NCBI GenBank assembly: GCA_002329295.1
Contig: DCTT01000026.1
Location: forward strand, 134,690 to 170,081
Length of the DNA stretch: 35,392 bases
Direction: 5' to 3'
Source of the DNA: Eubacteriaceae bacterium UBA1433
GTDB lineage: Bacteria; Bacillota; Clostridia; Eubacteriales; UBA1433
In this document: piece after piece, positions 9,513 to 18,204 of the stretch
Layout of the letters: each line of letters begins with the position of its first letter
Position numbering within the stretch: the first letter of the stretch is position 1
Made by a program: the position numbers and the translations under genes
Notes under the pieces: generated by a model
What the model was told of the DNA's origin: nothing
Seen by the model: the letters and a program-made list of their open reading frames with translations, nothing else
Database searches by the model: none

Positions 9513-11195
9513 TTAAATAGCCGGCATTTTCCGAGGCACAGTATTCCTCAGTCTCTTTTTATCATCATACATTTTGTGATCCGCTCTTACGCTCGTCGCA
9601 TTAATATCCGCATCTACAGAAATATCATATTCAGCAATCCCAATCGATACGGAAAAATCATACGGTCTCTTTTCAGCGATTAATTCTACATCCTTTTTCA
9701 CCTGTTCTATAATCTGATTCACTTCATCTCTATTGACATTTTTAATAATGACCGCAAATTCATCTCCGCCAATTCGATAAGTCTTGCCTATTTTGGCAAA
9801 GTTTTTGCTTAAAACATTATAGGTATCAATAATCGCCAAATCACCATAAGCATGACCGAAATAATCATTGATATATTTGAGTCTGTCAGTATCTGCCTGT
9901 ATGATGGCAAAGCCTTCTGGATTGGGAATATCCTTCAAATCTTTGATATATCTCGCACGATTGTCCCCCTTGGTAAGCGCATCGGTATAAGCCATCTTCT
10001 CAAAGCGCTCTCTGTCTTCTCTGACTTTTCTTACCTCATTATATTCCTTAAACCGATTGAACATTGCAATAACAATATAGAGGATTGAACCGATGAGAAT
10101 ATAGTAAAAAGTCCCTTTTTGTTCACTTAAATAATAATTTACGACCTCTAACAATGCAAAGACAATGAAAACAAAAATTCCTCTTAATTCTCTGGACGCC
10201 TTTTTATTTTTATAACGAAATACCTCTATTGGAAATATAATCATATTATAAATGGAGAAGATTGCAATCAACACCAACGTTACGGGGAGCGTGTCCCGAA
10301 GCCCCAAAATGTTATGATACTCTAAAAACAGGCAAATAATTGCATTTATAACGGCCAACAATATGATAACATCGCCGAAAAGTCTTTTTTTCTTCATCGG
10401 GATGGTTTCTCGTATATACAAACCAAAGGAGACTGCACTGATCAATGTCATTAAGAGCGTAATTCTTGTAGTCAAATACGTGTTTCTCGTTAAAAGCTGA
10501 AGCATTCCCGAATCGCCTAAAAACCAGGTGCCGATAATAATGGCGGAGAGACCTAAATAAAGGAGGCTTCGACGTTTTTCATGATAGATTCTGCCCAAAA
10601 CACAGCCGACAATCGACACCATTCCCAAAATAATAATGAAGATAGCCAGAACATTTCCGACGCCTTTTACAAGAAAAATATGACCCAATACCCCTGTTCC
10701 GGAAGCAATAACCACCTCGGGTCCGTAACCTCGCGATGAAGGCAAATGGGAAAAAAGAGTGATTTCAATTGTTTTTCCTTTGTGTTCGGGGCCAATATCA
10801 ATCACAGCCCAAAAATTAGAAAAATCTCTTCCCAAAAATTTATCGTTATCATTCCCCACTGCATAAACTGTTTCTCCGTCAATCTTTACAACAACGGACT
10901 GCATATAGGATTTCAATGCTATTTTAGCGCCGTTTGGAAAATCATAAGGGATCTTATTTCGAATCACCAAAGGCTCCCCTTCGCCGACAGCAAAATAATA
11001 AGGCAATTGAAACTTTTCACGGTATCCGTCACCTTGCCATGTCCAACCGTTTGAAAAAGAAATAACATCCCTGTCTATTAAATATATATTGGGCATATCC
11101 AAAGCATCTGTAAAATAAAATAATGAAAAAAGTATCAAGACGATTAATATAAAAAAACCGATACCGTTAATTTTTTTCAAACCGTTCATCTCCAT
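9513..11195 (-). CDS. Membrane diguanylate cyclase (GGDEF) with extracytoplasmic sensor and multi-helix membrane domain
   Basis: The 560-residue product has an N-terminal membrane helix (about 9-28) and an extracytoplasmic beta-rich region (about 30-180) resembling 7TMR-DISM sensor domains. About seven membrane helices follow (about 185-385), then a short coiled segment and a GGDEF domain (about 405-560). The catalytic motif RIGGDEFAVI is intact near residue 475, with the preceding DTDRLKYIND and GHAYGD motifs for metal and GTP binding. It should make cyclic di-GMP from two GTP. The RxxD inhibitory site expected just before GGDEF is absent (FAKIGKTYRIGGDEF), so classical product inhibition is unlikely. 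No EAL domain is present. Neither ATG near the 5' end has a good ribosome-binding site. TTG at 11180 follows GGAG at a better distance, giving a 555-residue form starting MKKING. The gene sits alone on the island. Confidence 0.88.
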   Translation of the reverse strand: MEMNGLKKINGIGFFILIVLILFSLFYFTDALDMPNIYLIDRDVISFSNGWTWQGDGYREKFQLPYYFAVGEGEPLVIRNKIPYDFPNGAKIALKSYMQSVVVKIDGETVYAVGNDNDKFLGRDFSNFWAVIDIGPEHKGKTIEITLFSHLPSSRGYGPEVVIASGTGVLGHIFLVKGVGNVLAIFIIILGMVSIVGCVLGRIYHEKRRSLLYLGLSAIIIGTWFLGDSGMLQLLTRNTYLTTRITLLMTLISAVSFGLYIRETIPMKKKRLFGDVIILLAVINAIICLFLEYHNILGLRDTLPVTLVLIAIFSIYNMIIFPIEVFRYKNKKASRELRGIFVFIVFALLEVVNYYLSEQKGTFYYILIGSILYIVIAMFNRFKEYNEVRKVREDRERFEKMAYTDALTKGDNRARYIKDLKDIPNPEGFAIIQADTDRLKYINDYFGHAYGDLAIIDTYNVLSKNFAKIGKTYRIGGDEFAVIIKNVNRDEVNQIIEQVKKDVELIAEKRPYDFSVSIGIAEYDISVDADINATSVRADHKMYDDKKRLRNTVPRKMPAI

Positions 11196-11497
11196 TAGAC
11201 AATAATAATCGCAGTTTAAAATTCTTCTTAACAGTCAAAACCCAGTAGATAACAAAGCAATTTTTTTAAGCGAAAATAAATTCAACAAATTATAACACGC
11301 TTAAAATTTCAAGGCAATATTTTATTTATGCTTTAAACACAAATAATGAAGAAAAATTTCAAAACTCTCACAACAGAAAATCCAATAAAAAAAGCACCTT
11401 TTTTCAGTTTGCTTTTCTGCTGTTTCTACTCATTGTCTTCATTCTTCAAACATGTATTTCTAAGACTTTTACGTGTTCATCGTTGTAGTGAAACAGC
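11196..11497. other. Gene-free A/T-rich stretch
   Basis: I see no convincing gene here. It must contain the promoter of the diguanylate cyclase gene on the minus strand, but no clear -35/-10 pair stood out. Homopolymer A and T runs near 11385-11406 form only a weak A6/T6 hairpin. Confidence 0.3.
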
Positions 11498-11653
11498 TTA
11501 TTTATCTCTGCTTTTTACAGTTTTCTGTCCGATAATATCCGTTGTAAATTTTGAAAATTTATCTCTTTCACTTTCCCTAACATTTTTTTCATCGCACAGT
11601 AAAATTTCAGTTACATAATTGAAAAAGTAATACTTTCTATCAACAAAACCCAT
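11498..11653 (-). CDS. Possible 51-residue hypothetical protein
   Basis: ATG at 11653-11651 opens a 51-codon frame reading MGFVDRKYYFFNYVTEILLC and ending KTVKSRDK before TAA at 11498-11500. Composition is protein-like and charged, but no ribosome-binding site precedes it. It directly follows a frameshifted gene on the same strand, so it may be another remnant. The family is not recognised. Confidence 0.25.
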   Translation of the reverse strand: MGFVDRKYYFFNYVTEILLCDEKNVRESERDKFSKFTTDIIGQKTVKSRDK

Positions 11654-11674
11654 ACACGACTTTATTTACAATTT

Positions 11675-12030
11675 CTATTGTTTTATTTTTGCATATCCGA
11701 TTATGATATACAGCACACCGACGATAAAAGGAATCAGCATATGCGCAGGTATGCCGTCTTCCATCAATATCGCTACAATAAAGCCAAACAATATTGGAAT
11801 TGTTACGAACAAACCGCCGACTTTAGGCCATTTCCAACCAACCGCAATCTTATAAACATAAGCGGGAAAATGACAAGCCATATATTATCATATACTGAAT
11901 AATCAGGATTCATAAAAGGCAACGGATTTCCATAGCCAAAATAAAACGGAAGTCCAAAAGCAATGAGTGCCGTTGCCAAAACCCTGCTTATCCATTTTAA
12001 AAATTGATATTTTCTTTTTTCTAACTCCAT
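11675..12030 (-). pseudogene. Frameshifted small four-helix membrane protein (DUF7670-like)
   Basis: The first frame begins MELEKRKYQFLKWISRVLAT, with ATG at 12030, and runs through YSVYDNIWLVIFPLMFI. The continuation VGWKWPKVGGLFVTIPILFG up to GYAKIKQ (stop at 11675) is in another frame. The joint is near 11845-11855. Joined, the pieces give a protein of about 118 residues with four hydrophobic helices and a VGWKWxKVGG turn between helices two and three. This is typical of small uncharacterised membrane proteins of Firmicutes. AAGG nine bases before the start gives it a ribosome-binding site. It is nearly contiguous with the upstream gene ending at 12040. A sequencing error is possible, but the region is rich in decayed genes. 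Confidence 0.65.
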
Positions 12031-12039
12031 TTGATACCT

Positions 12040-12237
12040 TCATCCCTGCTGTTCTATCACGCTTTGAACCACACTGTATTCTTTTTCCTGCTGCATCCTA
12101 AAAACCTCAACATGATTGCGGGGTTTCATTATTTTTATTTCAATTACTTCAAAATAATCTCCTATTTCCATTTTCAAATTTAAAAATTGCCATACTGCCG
12201 TGTTTACAAAAACTTTTTCTCCTTTATAAAAGAACAT
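12040..12237 (-). CDS. Hypothetical 65-residue protein, possibly truncated
   Basis: From ATG at 12237-12235 the protein reads MFFYKGEKVFVNTAVWQFLN, then a stretch with GDYFEVIEI and NHVEVFRMQQ, ending EQQG. Four upstream codons also stay open from a TTG at 12249. No ribosome-binding site is evident in the A/T-rich leader, so it may be the tail of a longer lost gene. The stop is nine bases before the start of the next minus-strand gene, whose ribosome-binding site overlaps its end, which suggests a former two-gene operon. Composition is soluble, with alternating beta-like hydrophobics. I do not recognise the family. Confidence 0.45.
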   Translation of the reverse strand: MFFYKGEKVFVNTAVWQFLNLKMEIGDYFEVIEIKIMKPRNHVEVFRMQQEKEYSVVQSVIEQQG

Positions 12238-12275
12238 TTGTTTAATCAAAGTTATAAATTTTATTATATAATTAT

Positions 12276-12413
12276 TTATATAAGCTTATATCCCTTAGAA
12301 TCTTTTTTAATTTTGGTTACTATCATTTTGCTATTAAAAATATCAGATTTCTTTCCTTTACTTCCAAGATAAATATTGCTTATATCTGTCTTAATTTGTA
12401 TAAAGTCTTTCAT
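12276..12413 (-). CDS. Possible 45-residue hypothetical protein
   Basis: ATG at 12413-12411, preceded by AAAGGATGAA, opens a frame reading MKDFIQIKTDISNIYLGSKG and ending KKDSKGYKLI. The lysine-rich, protein-like composition suggests a real or formerly real small gene in the divergent interval upstream of the lipid operon. It has no recognised family. Confidence 0.3.
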   Translation of the reverse strand: MKDFIQIKTDISNIYLGSKGKKSDIFNSKMIVTKIKKDSKGYKLI

Positions 12414-12449
12414 TTCATCCTTTATCAGAAGTGAAAAAGGGTATACAGC

Positions 12450-12478
12450 TTTAAAAGCGAAAAAATGAATGATATAAT
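12450..12478 (+). promoter_or_regulatory. Candidate promoter of the lipid operon
   Basis: A perfect TATAAT at 12473-12478 lies 82 bases before the first start codon of the operon. The hexamer 17 bases upstream (TTTAAA, 12450-12455) matches the -35 consensus poorly. It is the best candidate in the interval, but the region is A/T-rich and chance matches are likely. Confidence 0.35.
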
Positions 12479-12559
12479 GAATTAATAAAAATAAATTTCC
12501 GCAGATAAAAGCAATGTAAAACGACATGCATTTGAGGACAAGAAACAGGAATTATAAAT

Positions 12560-13150
12560 ATGAATGAAGTTATTACAATGTATGTGACTTTAATGCCGAT
12601 AATATTTGCCGGCATTTTAAATATGATATGGTGTAGACTTCCGATTGCAAAGAAATGGCAAATTCCCATGGATATGGGCACAACCTTTAAAGACGGAAAG
12701 CGAATTTTCGGAGACAATAAAACCTGGAAGGGATTTTTCGGATACATTTGGCTAAGTTCTGTTATGTATGTTTTGTGGGGAGCCGTTTCTAATGGAAATA
12801 TTTTTTTGAAGGAACATAATTATTTTTATCATGCACACACTAATAATTGGCAATATAATTTGCTAATCGGAGCTTTGCTGGGGATTGGTTACGGTCTATT
12901 TGAATTGCCCAACAGCTTTTTGAAACGTAGGTTGGATATTGAACCGGGAAAGACGGTTTCAGGAATAAGTAAGTTTTTTTTCATTTTTTTAGATCAGGCT
13001 GACTCCATAATAGGATGCGCAATAGTGGTATGGTTGTTTTATGATTTGGGGATTTCGAGATTTTTGACGTTAATTTTATTAGGAGCATTTACGCATATAT
13101 TTATAAATATGTTATTATACGTAGTCGGATTAAGGAAAAATATGTTCTAA
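12560..13150 (+). CDS. CDP-archaeol synthase (CarS)-like CTP:lipid-phosphate cytidylyltransferase
   Basis: The 196-residue membrane protein carries the CarS/CDP-diglyceride synthase signatures. These are PMDMGTTFKDGKRIFGDNKT (residues 36-55, with DG at 45-46, GD at 51-52 and KT at 54-55), then LPNSFLKRRLDIEPG near 116-130, and DQADSI at 145-150. Family members transfer CMP from CTP to a lipid phosphate (unsaturated archaetidic acid in archaea, phosphatidate in the bacterial CdsA relatives), producing a CDP-activated lipid. About five membrane helices are visible. It is the first gene of the operon and starts with ATG after AGGAATTATAAAT. The position before PssA- and Psd-type genes fits provision of the CDP-lipid that the PssA-type enzyme would use. 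Whether the tail is isoprenoid or acyl cannot be told from sequence. Confidence 0.82.
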   Translation: MNEVITMYVTLMPIIFAGILNMIWCRLPIAKKWQIPMDMGTTFKDGKRIFGDNKTWKGFFGYIWLSSVMYVLWGAVSNGNIFLKEHNYFYHAHTNNWQYNLLIGALLGIGYGLFELPNSFLKRRLDIEPGKTVSGISKFFFIFLDQADSIIGCAIVVWLFYDLGISRFLTLILLGAFTHIFINMLLYVVGLRKNMF

Positions 13151-13187
13151 TTTCAGCTAAAAGCAAAAAAGAAGCGGGAGAATATAT

Positions 13188-15728
13188 ATGCTGATAAATT
13201 TAAACGGGGAAAATCAGGTAAATTTTGATAAAACGGGAAATAAAGCCAAAAATCTAATATTATTGAATAACAGCGGATTTAATGTTCCTGACGGCGTAGT
13301 TATAGATACCGATTTTTATGACAAAACGATACAATCAACAGGCTTGCAGGATAAAATAAACGATTTACTTTTTCAATTAAACGAAAATAATATCAGAGAA
13401 ATCAGTAAAAAAATAGAAGATTTATTTCATACAGCACATTTTGAAGAGGAATTGTTCGAAGAGTTGCGTCAACTTATAGAACCGAACAAAAAGTATGCCG
13501 TACGAAGCAGCGGAACTTTGGAAGATTCCGAAAATTATTCTTTTGCCGGATTATATCGTACACATTTGGAACAACAAAGCTTTAATGAAATAAAAAAATC
13601 TGTAAAAGATTGCTGGATGTCTCTATTTTCAGAACCTGTTTTGCATTATTTATATCACAATCAAATTCCGTTTACCGATTTAAAAATGGCGGTTATTATT
13701 CAAGAAATGGTAGATGCCGATTACAGCGGAATTGCCTTTACCGTAAATCCGATTACCGGAAACGATACGGAAATTCTTATAGAGTTATCCTATGGAACAG
13801 GCGAGGATTTGGTAGGAGGAAAAATACGACCGGAAAACTACAGGTACAATTGGTATCTTGATAGTTTCAGTTACAACAGTGAAAATAAAATCTTGGATGA
13901 AAACGGTTTGAAATCCGTATCCAATGTTTTTGCTGATATTCAAAAGACGTTCGGTTATCCGTGCGATGTTGAATTTGCATTGAAGGACGGAGATCTTTTT
14001 ATTTTACAGGCAAGAGCCGTTACAAAAATCGAGTATTCCGAAATAAAAGATACGTGGACCACTGCCGATTTCAGAGACGGAGGTGTTTCTGCAAAAACAT
14101 GTATTCCGTATATGTGGAGTCTGTATGAATATGTTTGGAATCATGCACTGCACAGTTTTGTAACAGATTCAAAACTCTTGCCGATTTCCAAGTGTCAAGT
14201 TACCTTGGGAGATATTTTTTTCGGTAGACCGTACTGGAATCTTTCTTTTGTAAAAAAAGTAATCAGTGTAGTTCCGGGATACAGGGAACGAGAGTTTGAT
14301 GCTTCATACGGAGTAACACCGAATTATGAAGGAGACGGACAAACCACAAAATTGACATTCGCTTCTTTAATAAAGATACTTCGTGTAGTCGCGGCACAAA
14401 AAAAGATTTTACGTGAAAGGGAGCAAAATTCAAAATCGTACAAAGAGTTTTTGTTGCAAAAATATCGATATTATAAGGATAGTTTTGATGAAACATTGAA
14501 TATTGATGATTTTGAAAAAAAATGGTATCTATTAACACATGACCATTATCTGAAATCGGAGTCTATATACTTTTGGCAGATTTTTATAAATGAAATCCAT
14601 CAGACGCTTTATAAGAACAAAATTACTAAATATGTAAGCTATGGTAATTACCTGGAACTTCTGAACGGAATTACCGATATTTCGCATTTAAGACCGATTG
14701 TTTTTGTTCAGGAAACAAGTCGCAAAATTCGTTCAAGCGAGGATGCCTATCACTATTGGAAAACAACATCTTTAGAGCAGATAAGTCAAGACCTTCCTTC
14801 GGGAATTTATTTTTTAGATAAGGTAAATGATTTTTTGGAGGAATACGGCTACCACTCCGTTCGGGAATTGGACGTAAGTTATCCTTGTTACTATGAAGAT
14901 GTTGATACGGTTATAGCAATTTTTCAAGAAGCTGTGCTTACAGAAGATTTACACGAAAACCATGATGATGGAAAAATACATCAGCATCGTTATGAAATGC
15001 ACATGCAGGAGTTAGAGAAAAAAATCGGAAAACGGAAATTCAAAAATTTAAAAGCACAAACGGAAAAAATTAGAAATATGCTTTGGTGGAGAGAGGAATT
15101 TCGTGATTTATCTACAAGGCTATACTACATCATACGAATTTATACCGTGCGATTGGGCGAACTTTATGAAAAACAGGGAATTCTGCCTTCAAAAGAAGAT
15201 ATTTGGATGACATGTGTAGGAGATATTTGGGATTTTCAAGACGGTAAAATCAATCAAAGCGAGTTTGAGCACAGATTTTCAAAAAACAAAGCATACTATC
15301 TGTCCTTTCGGAATTTTCTAAGTGAAAATGAAATAGGCTCAACGTTTAAGCCGATACAAAAAAAGAGCGGAGACGAAAAAATATTGTGCGGCACGGGATG
15401 TAACGTCGGCACTGTTTCAGGGATTGCAAGAGTTATTGATTCGATTGAGGACATAGATAAACTGCAAAAAGATGATATTTTGGTAACCAAATACACCGAC
15501 ACAGGTTGGAGCGGAAAATTTGCCCTGCTTTCAGGTATTGTAACAGAATTCGGAGGCGTCCTGTGCCACGGTGCAATCGTGGCCAGAGAATATGGAATTC
15601 CATATATTGCATCGGTTGCAGGTGCTACGAAAAAAATCAAAAACGGTTCTTTGATTAAGATAAATGGAGAAACGGGAGAAGTTTTTTTGTTATCTGAGGG
15701 AAAAAATATTGATTCCAAAACAAAATAA
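13188..15728 (+). CDS. Dikinase-like phosphotransferase (ATP-grasp plus phosphohistidine domain), PEP-synthase/rifampin-phosphotransferase architecture
   Basis: The 846-residue protein starts with a PPDK-type ATP-binding region (KAKNLILLNNSGFNVPDG; AVRSSGTLEDSENYSFAGLY; IQEMVDADYSGIAFTVNP; LQARAVT, to about residue 285). A long helical middle region with GYHSVRELDVSYPCY follows. It ends with a swivelling phosphohistidine domain whose catalytic motif is CHGAIVARE (His794). There is no C-terminal PEP/pyruvate-binding barrel, so it cannot be a normal PEP synthase. The layout matches rifampin phosphotransferases, which use ATP to phosphorylate a small molecule via phosphohistidine and release AMP and phosphate. 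Start ATG follows GGGAGA. It lies 37 bases after the CarS-like gene, within a lipid operon, so a lipid or alcohol substrate is a reasonable guess. Antibiotic inactivation is the main alternative. Confidence 0.78.
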   Translation: MLINLNGENQVNFDKTGNKAKNLILLNNSGFNVPDGVVIDTDFYDKTIQSTGLQDKINDLLFQLNENNIREISKKIEDLFHTAHFEEELFEELRQLIEPNKKYAVRSSGTLEDSENYSFAGLYRTHLEQQSFNEIKKSVKDCWMSLFSEPVLHYLYHNQIPFTDLKMAVIIQEMVDADYSGIAFTVNPITGNDTEILIELSYGTGEDLVGGKIRPENYRYNWYLDSFSYNSENKILDENGLKSVSNVFADIQKTFGYPCDVEFALKDGDLFILQARAVTKIEYSEIKDTWTTADFRDGGVSAKTCIPYMWSLYEYVWNHALHSFVTDSKLLPISKCQVTLGDIFFGRPYWNLSFVKKVISVVPGYREREFDASYGVTPNYEGDGQTTKLTFASLIKILRVVAAQKKILREREQNSKSYKEFLLQKYRYYKDSFDETLNIDDFEKKWYLLTHDHYLKSESIYFWQIFINEIHQTLYKNKITKYVSYGNYLELLNGITDISHLRPIVFVQETSRKIRSSEDAYHYWKTTSLEQISQDLPSGIYFLDKVNDFLEEYGYHSVRELDVSYPCYYEDVDTVIAIFQEAVLTEDLHENHDDGKIHQHRYEMHMQELEKKIGKRKFKNLKAQTEKIRNMLWWREEFRDLSTRLYYIIRIYTVRLGELYEKQGILPSKEDIWMTCVGDIWDFQDGKINQSEFEHRFSKNKAYYLSFRNFLSENEIGSTFKPIQKKSGDEKILCGTGCNVGTVSGIARVIDSIEDIDKLQKDDILVTKYTDTGWSGKFALLSGIVTEFGGVLCHGAIVAREYGIPYIASVAGATKKIKNGSLIKINGETGEVFLLSEGKNIDSKTK

Positions 15729-15836
15729 TTGCGGCGAATTTTCAGTATTGATGACGGACAACCGGCACAATATTTAATCGTCTCAATCCATCGTTCAATC
15801 AGGAATGAATATAAAACGAAATCGGAGATAAAATAT

Positions 15837-16448
15837 ATGATTATAGGAAAATGGAATAAATCGGTTATTTTGACTTATATAGGAGTTGTTTTTTCAATAA
15901 CGGGGATTTATCTTGTCGTCAAGGGATATACGCAATATGCGATGGGATGTTTAATCTTGGCAGGAATATGCGATTTGTTTGACGGACAGATTGCAAGAAG
16001 AATATCTCGCACGGATGAAGAAAAACTTTTCGGCATCGAATTGGATTCCATGGCGGATGTAATAAATTTTATTGCGTTTCCCTGTGTCATTTTATGTATG
16101 GAGATGTCTTTTTCCTTCATTTCTATTTTTTTATCTTCATTTTTTGCCATTTGCGGCATAGCAAGGTTGTCTTTTTTTAATATGAAGGCGAAGGAGGACT
16201 ATGAAGGAGGAACATCTTTTTTTCGCGGACTTCCGGTAACGTATACGGCATTGATATTACCTTTTGCATATCTGTTACGATATGTTTTGCAGGATTATAT
16301 CTTTCAACTGATTTTTGCCGCGGTGTATTCGGGTATTGCTCTATTTGAAATAATTGATGTCCAAATACCAAAGCCGAAAGGAGCAGCATATCCGTTTTTT
16401 GCATTATTGGCAATATCTATGTTGTGGGTTTATTGGGGAATATTATGA
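15837..16448 (+). CDS. pssA: CDP-alcohol phosphatidyltransferase, phosphatidylserine synthase type
   Basis: The 203-residue membrane protein has the full CDP-alcohol phosphotransferase signature DxxDGxxAR...GxxxDxxxD: D46, D49, G50, A53, R54, G66, D70, D74. About six membrane helices and the FFRGLPVTYTA segment are typical of Gram-positive PssA. The reaction would replace CMP on a CDP-lipid with L-serine. I chose ATG at 15837 because GGAGAT lies eight bases upstream. The frame is open further back to 15729 but has no better start. A 108-base gap separates it from the preceding gene. Its stop overlaps the next start (ATGA), which couples it to the decarboxylase. Serine as the head group is inferred from that neighbour. 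The motif alone also fits other head groups. Confidence 0.82.
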   Translation: MIIGKWNKSVILTYIGVVFSITGIYLVVKGYTQYAMGCLILAGICDLFDGQIARRISRTDEEKLFGIELDSMADVINFIAFPCVILCMEMSFSFISIFLSSFFAICGIARLSFFNMKAKEDYEGGTSFFRGLPVTYTALILPFAYLLRYVLQDYIFQLIFAAVYSGIALFEIIDVQIPKPKGAAYPFFALLAISMLWVYWGIL

Positions 16449-17308
16449 GTAAAGTTTATGACAGACAGAGTGGAGTATTTTATGAAGAAGAACAATTTGG
16501 CAAAGATGCACTGCATTTTTTGTACCATAATTTTGCAGGAGCTGTTTTGCTGAAAACAATTGTAAAGCCATGGTTTTCAAAATTGTTCTCCATATACTAC
16601 AACTCTGCTTTGAGCAGGCACAAGATATCACCCTTTATCAAAAAATATGATATTTACACGGAAGAGTATGAAAAAAGTTCGTTTTACTCTTTTAATGATT
16701 TTTTTACGAGAAAAAAGAAAGAAAAATATCTTTGCGAAATGCCGAATAATAGTGCATTGATTTCTCCCGCAGATGCAAAACTAACTGTGTATCATGTCAC
16801 ACAAGATGCAAAAATAAATGTCAAAGGTCATACCTATACAATAGGCGAATTGTTAAAAGATGAAGTTCTTGCAAATTGTTATCAAAACGGGCTTTGTCTT
16901 GTGTTTCGATTGGGTGTTCAGGATTATCATAGATATTGTCATGTGGCAAGCGGTAAACCGATAAGTGAGAAAAAAATAAGCGGCTGCCTTCATACGGTAA
17001 GCTCCATTTCATACAAACATAAAGTTTTTGCCGAAAACAAAAGAGAGTATCAAGTAATACAGTCCGACAATATGGGGCTATTTGTGCAGATGGAGGTCGG
17101 AGCACTTTTAGTCGGAGAAATTGTTAATCACAAAAGCGATATAGCAAGAAAAGGAGAGGAAAAGGGATATTTCAGTTTCGGAGGTTCAACGATAATCGTT
17201 TTGATACAGGAAGAAAAGGTAACATTGGACGAAGATATTTTACAAAATGCTTCGGATGAAACTGAAATAAAAGTAAAGTATTCAGAAAAAATAGGAGCAA
17301 TTATATGA
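16445..17308 (+). CDS. psd: Phosphatidylserine decarboxylase
   Basis: The 287-residue proenzyme shows SFNDFFTRK near 82-90, SPADA at 107-111, VQDYHRYCHVASG at 158-170 (the DYHR motif) and YFSFGGSTIIVL near 242-253. Family members cleave themselves at the G-S bond, here expected between Gly247 and Ser248, to create the pyruvoyl group that decarboxylates phosphatidylserine to phosphatidylethanolamine. Length and motif order match the Gram-positive/clostridial type II group. ATG overlaps the PssA stop by four bases and the 3' end overlaps the next gene by four, so translation is probably coupled. In archaea related enzymes act on archaetidylserine, so the lipid backbone here is open. Confidence 0.88.
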   Translation: MSKVYDRQSGVFYEEEQFGKDALHFLYHNFAGAVLLKTIVKPWFSKLFSIYYNSALSRHKISPFIKKYDIYTEEYEKSSFYSFNDFFTRKKKEKYLCEMPNNSALISPADAKLTVYHVTQDAKINVKGHTYTIGELLKDEVLANCYQNGLCLVFRLGVQDYHRYCHVASGKPISEKKISGCLHTVSSISYKHKVFAENKREYQVIQSDNMGLFVQMEVGALLVGEIVNHKSDIARKGEEKGYFSFGGSTIIVLIQEEKVTLDEDILQNASDETEIKVKYSEKIGAII

Positions 17309-18204
17309 TAAAACGTTTGAATATCTATTTTCGGGAAATGTTTCCTCTGATTCCCAGATTCCTTCTCGGAATGATTGTTTTCGGAGAAATTTATTTTATT
17401 ACGCTTCTGAATTATGGAGTAACTGATTTCAGAATTGGAATTCAAGAACTTATAGGTGCGTATACAGTATTCGCTTTTTATATGTATCTTAGAATATCTG
17501 ATGATTTTAAAGATTATGAGACAGACAAAAATCTGTTTCCCGATAGAGCACTTCCAAGCGGAAAAGTTACAAAACGGGATTTGTTTACAGCTTGTATTGT
17601 CGTACAGATTATTGCCGTCTTCCTGAATGTTCGCTATATGAATAATCCGATTTTTTTTCTGCTGTTATATGGTTACGGTTTTTTGATGAGTCAATGGTTT
17701 TTTCAAAGGCATAAGATACAGTCTAATTTGCTTTTGGCGCTGATCACGCATAATCCGGTGCAGATTATAATTAATCTGTATATCATATCGTTTACTTGCA
17801 TCAAGTATATTTTGCATCCGTTTACGTATATTACTTTTTTGGTGATGTGGACATTGTATTTTCCGTCGCTTATATGGGAAATCAGTCGGAAGATAAGAGC
17901 ACCGCGTGAAGAAACGGAGTATATGACCTATTCCAAACTATTCGGCTACAAGAAATCAACTAAATTTGTCATGTTTTTAACCTTAATTGATATTGTTACC
18001 AATATAATTTTGGTTTGGAATTTAAATAAGATTTCGGTAGCTGCATTTATCGGCATTGTGACATGGATAACAATCAAATTTTTGCATTATATGAAAAATC
18101 CTTATCAATACAAAATCATAGAAAAAGTAGAAAAATACACTTATGTACAGGAATCACTGATGCTATTGACGGTAGCAGCATATTTAATAGTAGGGAAGAT
18201 ATAA
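17305..18204 (+). CDS. UbiA-superfamily prenyltransferase with atypical second motif
   Basis: The 299-residue protein has eight or nine membrane helices. The first aspartate-rich motif is present as SDDFKDYETD (D66, D67, D70, D74), where UbiA enzymes bind magnesium and the prenyl diphosphate, followed by FPDRALPSGKV. The usual second DxxxD motif is replaced by WEISRKIRAPREETEY (E192, K196, E202, E203), then TYSKLFG. UbiA enzymes attach isoprenoid chains to aromatic rings, glycerol phosphates or sugars. The archaeal members make the second ether bond of archaeal lipids. With the CarS-, PssA- and Psd-type neighbours an archaeal-like lipid role is attractive but unproven. No geranylgeranyl diphosphate synthase or GGGP synthase lies in the window. 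Start and stop overlap both neighbours (ATGA and TAATG). Confidence 0.8.
   Translation: MIKRLNIYFREMFPLIPRFLLGMIVFGEIYFITLLNYGVTDFRIGIQELIGAYTVFAFYMYLRISDDFKDYETDKNLFPDRALPSGKVTKRDLFTACIVVQIIAVFLNVRYMNNPIFFLLLYGYGFLMSQWFFQRHKIQSNLLLALITHNPVQIIINLYIISFTCIKYILHPFTYITFLVMWTLYFPSLIWEISRKIRAPREETEYMTYSKLFGYKKSTKFVMFLTLIDIVTNIILVWNLNKISVAAFIGIVTWITIKFLHYMKNPYQYKIIEKVEKYTYVQESLMLLTVAAYLIVGKI

Noticed and set aside
11385..11406. A6/T6 hairpin as a terminator
   Set aside because: The stem is only A-T pairs with no GC, so it is unlikely to terminate transcription.
13188..15728. Calling the dikinase-like protein a PEP synthase (PpsA)
   Set aside because: The C-terminal PEP/pyruvate-binding barrel is missing, so the PEP synthase reaction cannot be carried out in the usual way.
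15729..15836. Upstream extension of the PssA-type protein from a codon at 15729
   Set aside because: The extra 36 residues are not membrane-like and have no ribosome-binding site; ATG at 15837 has a good one.
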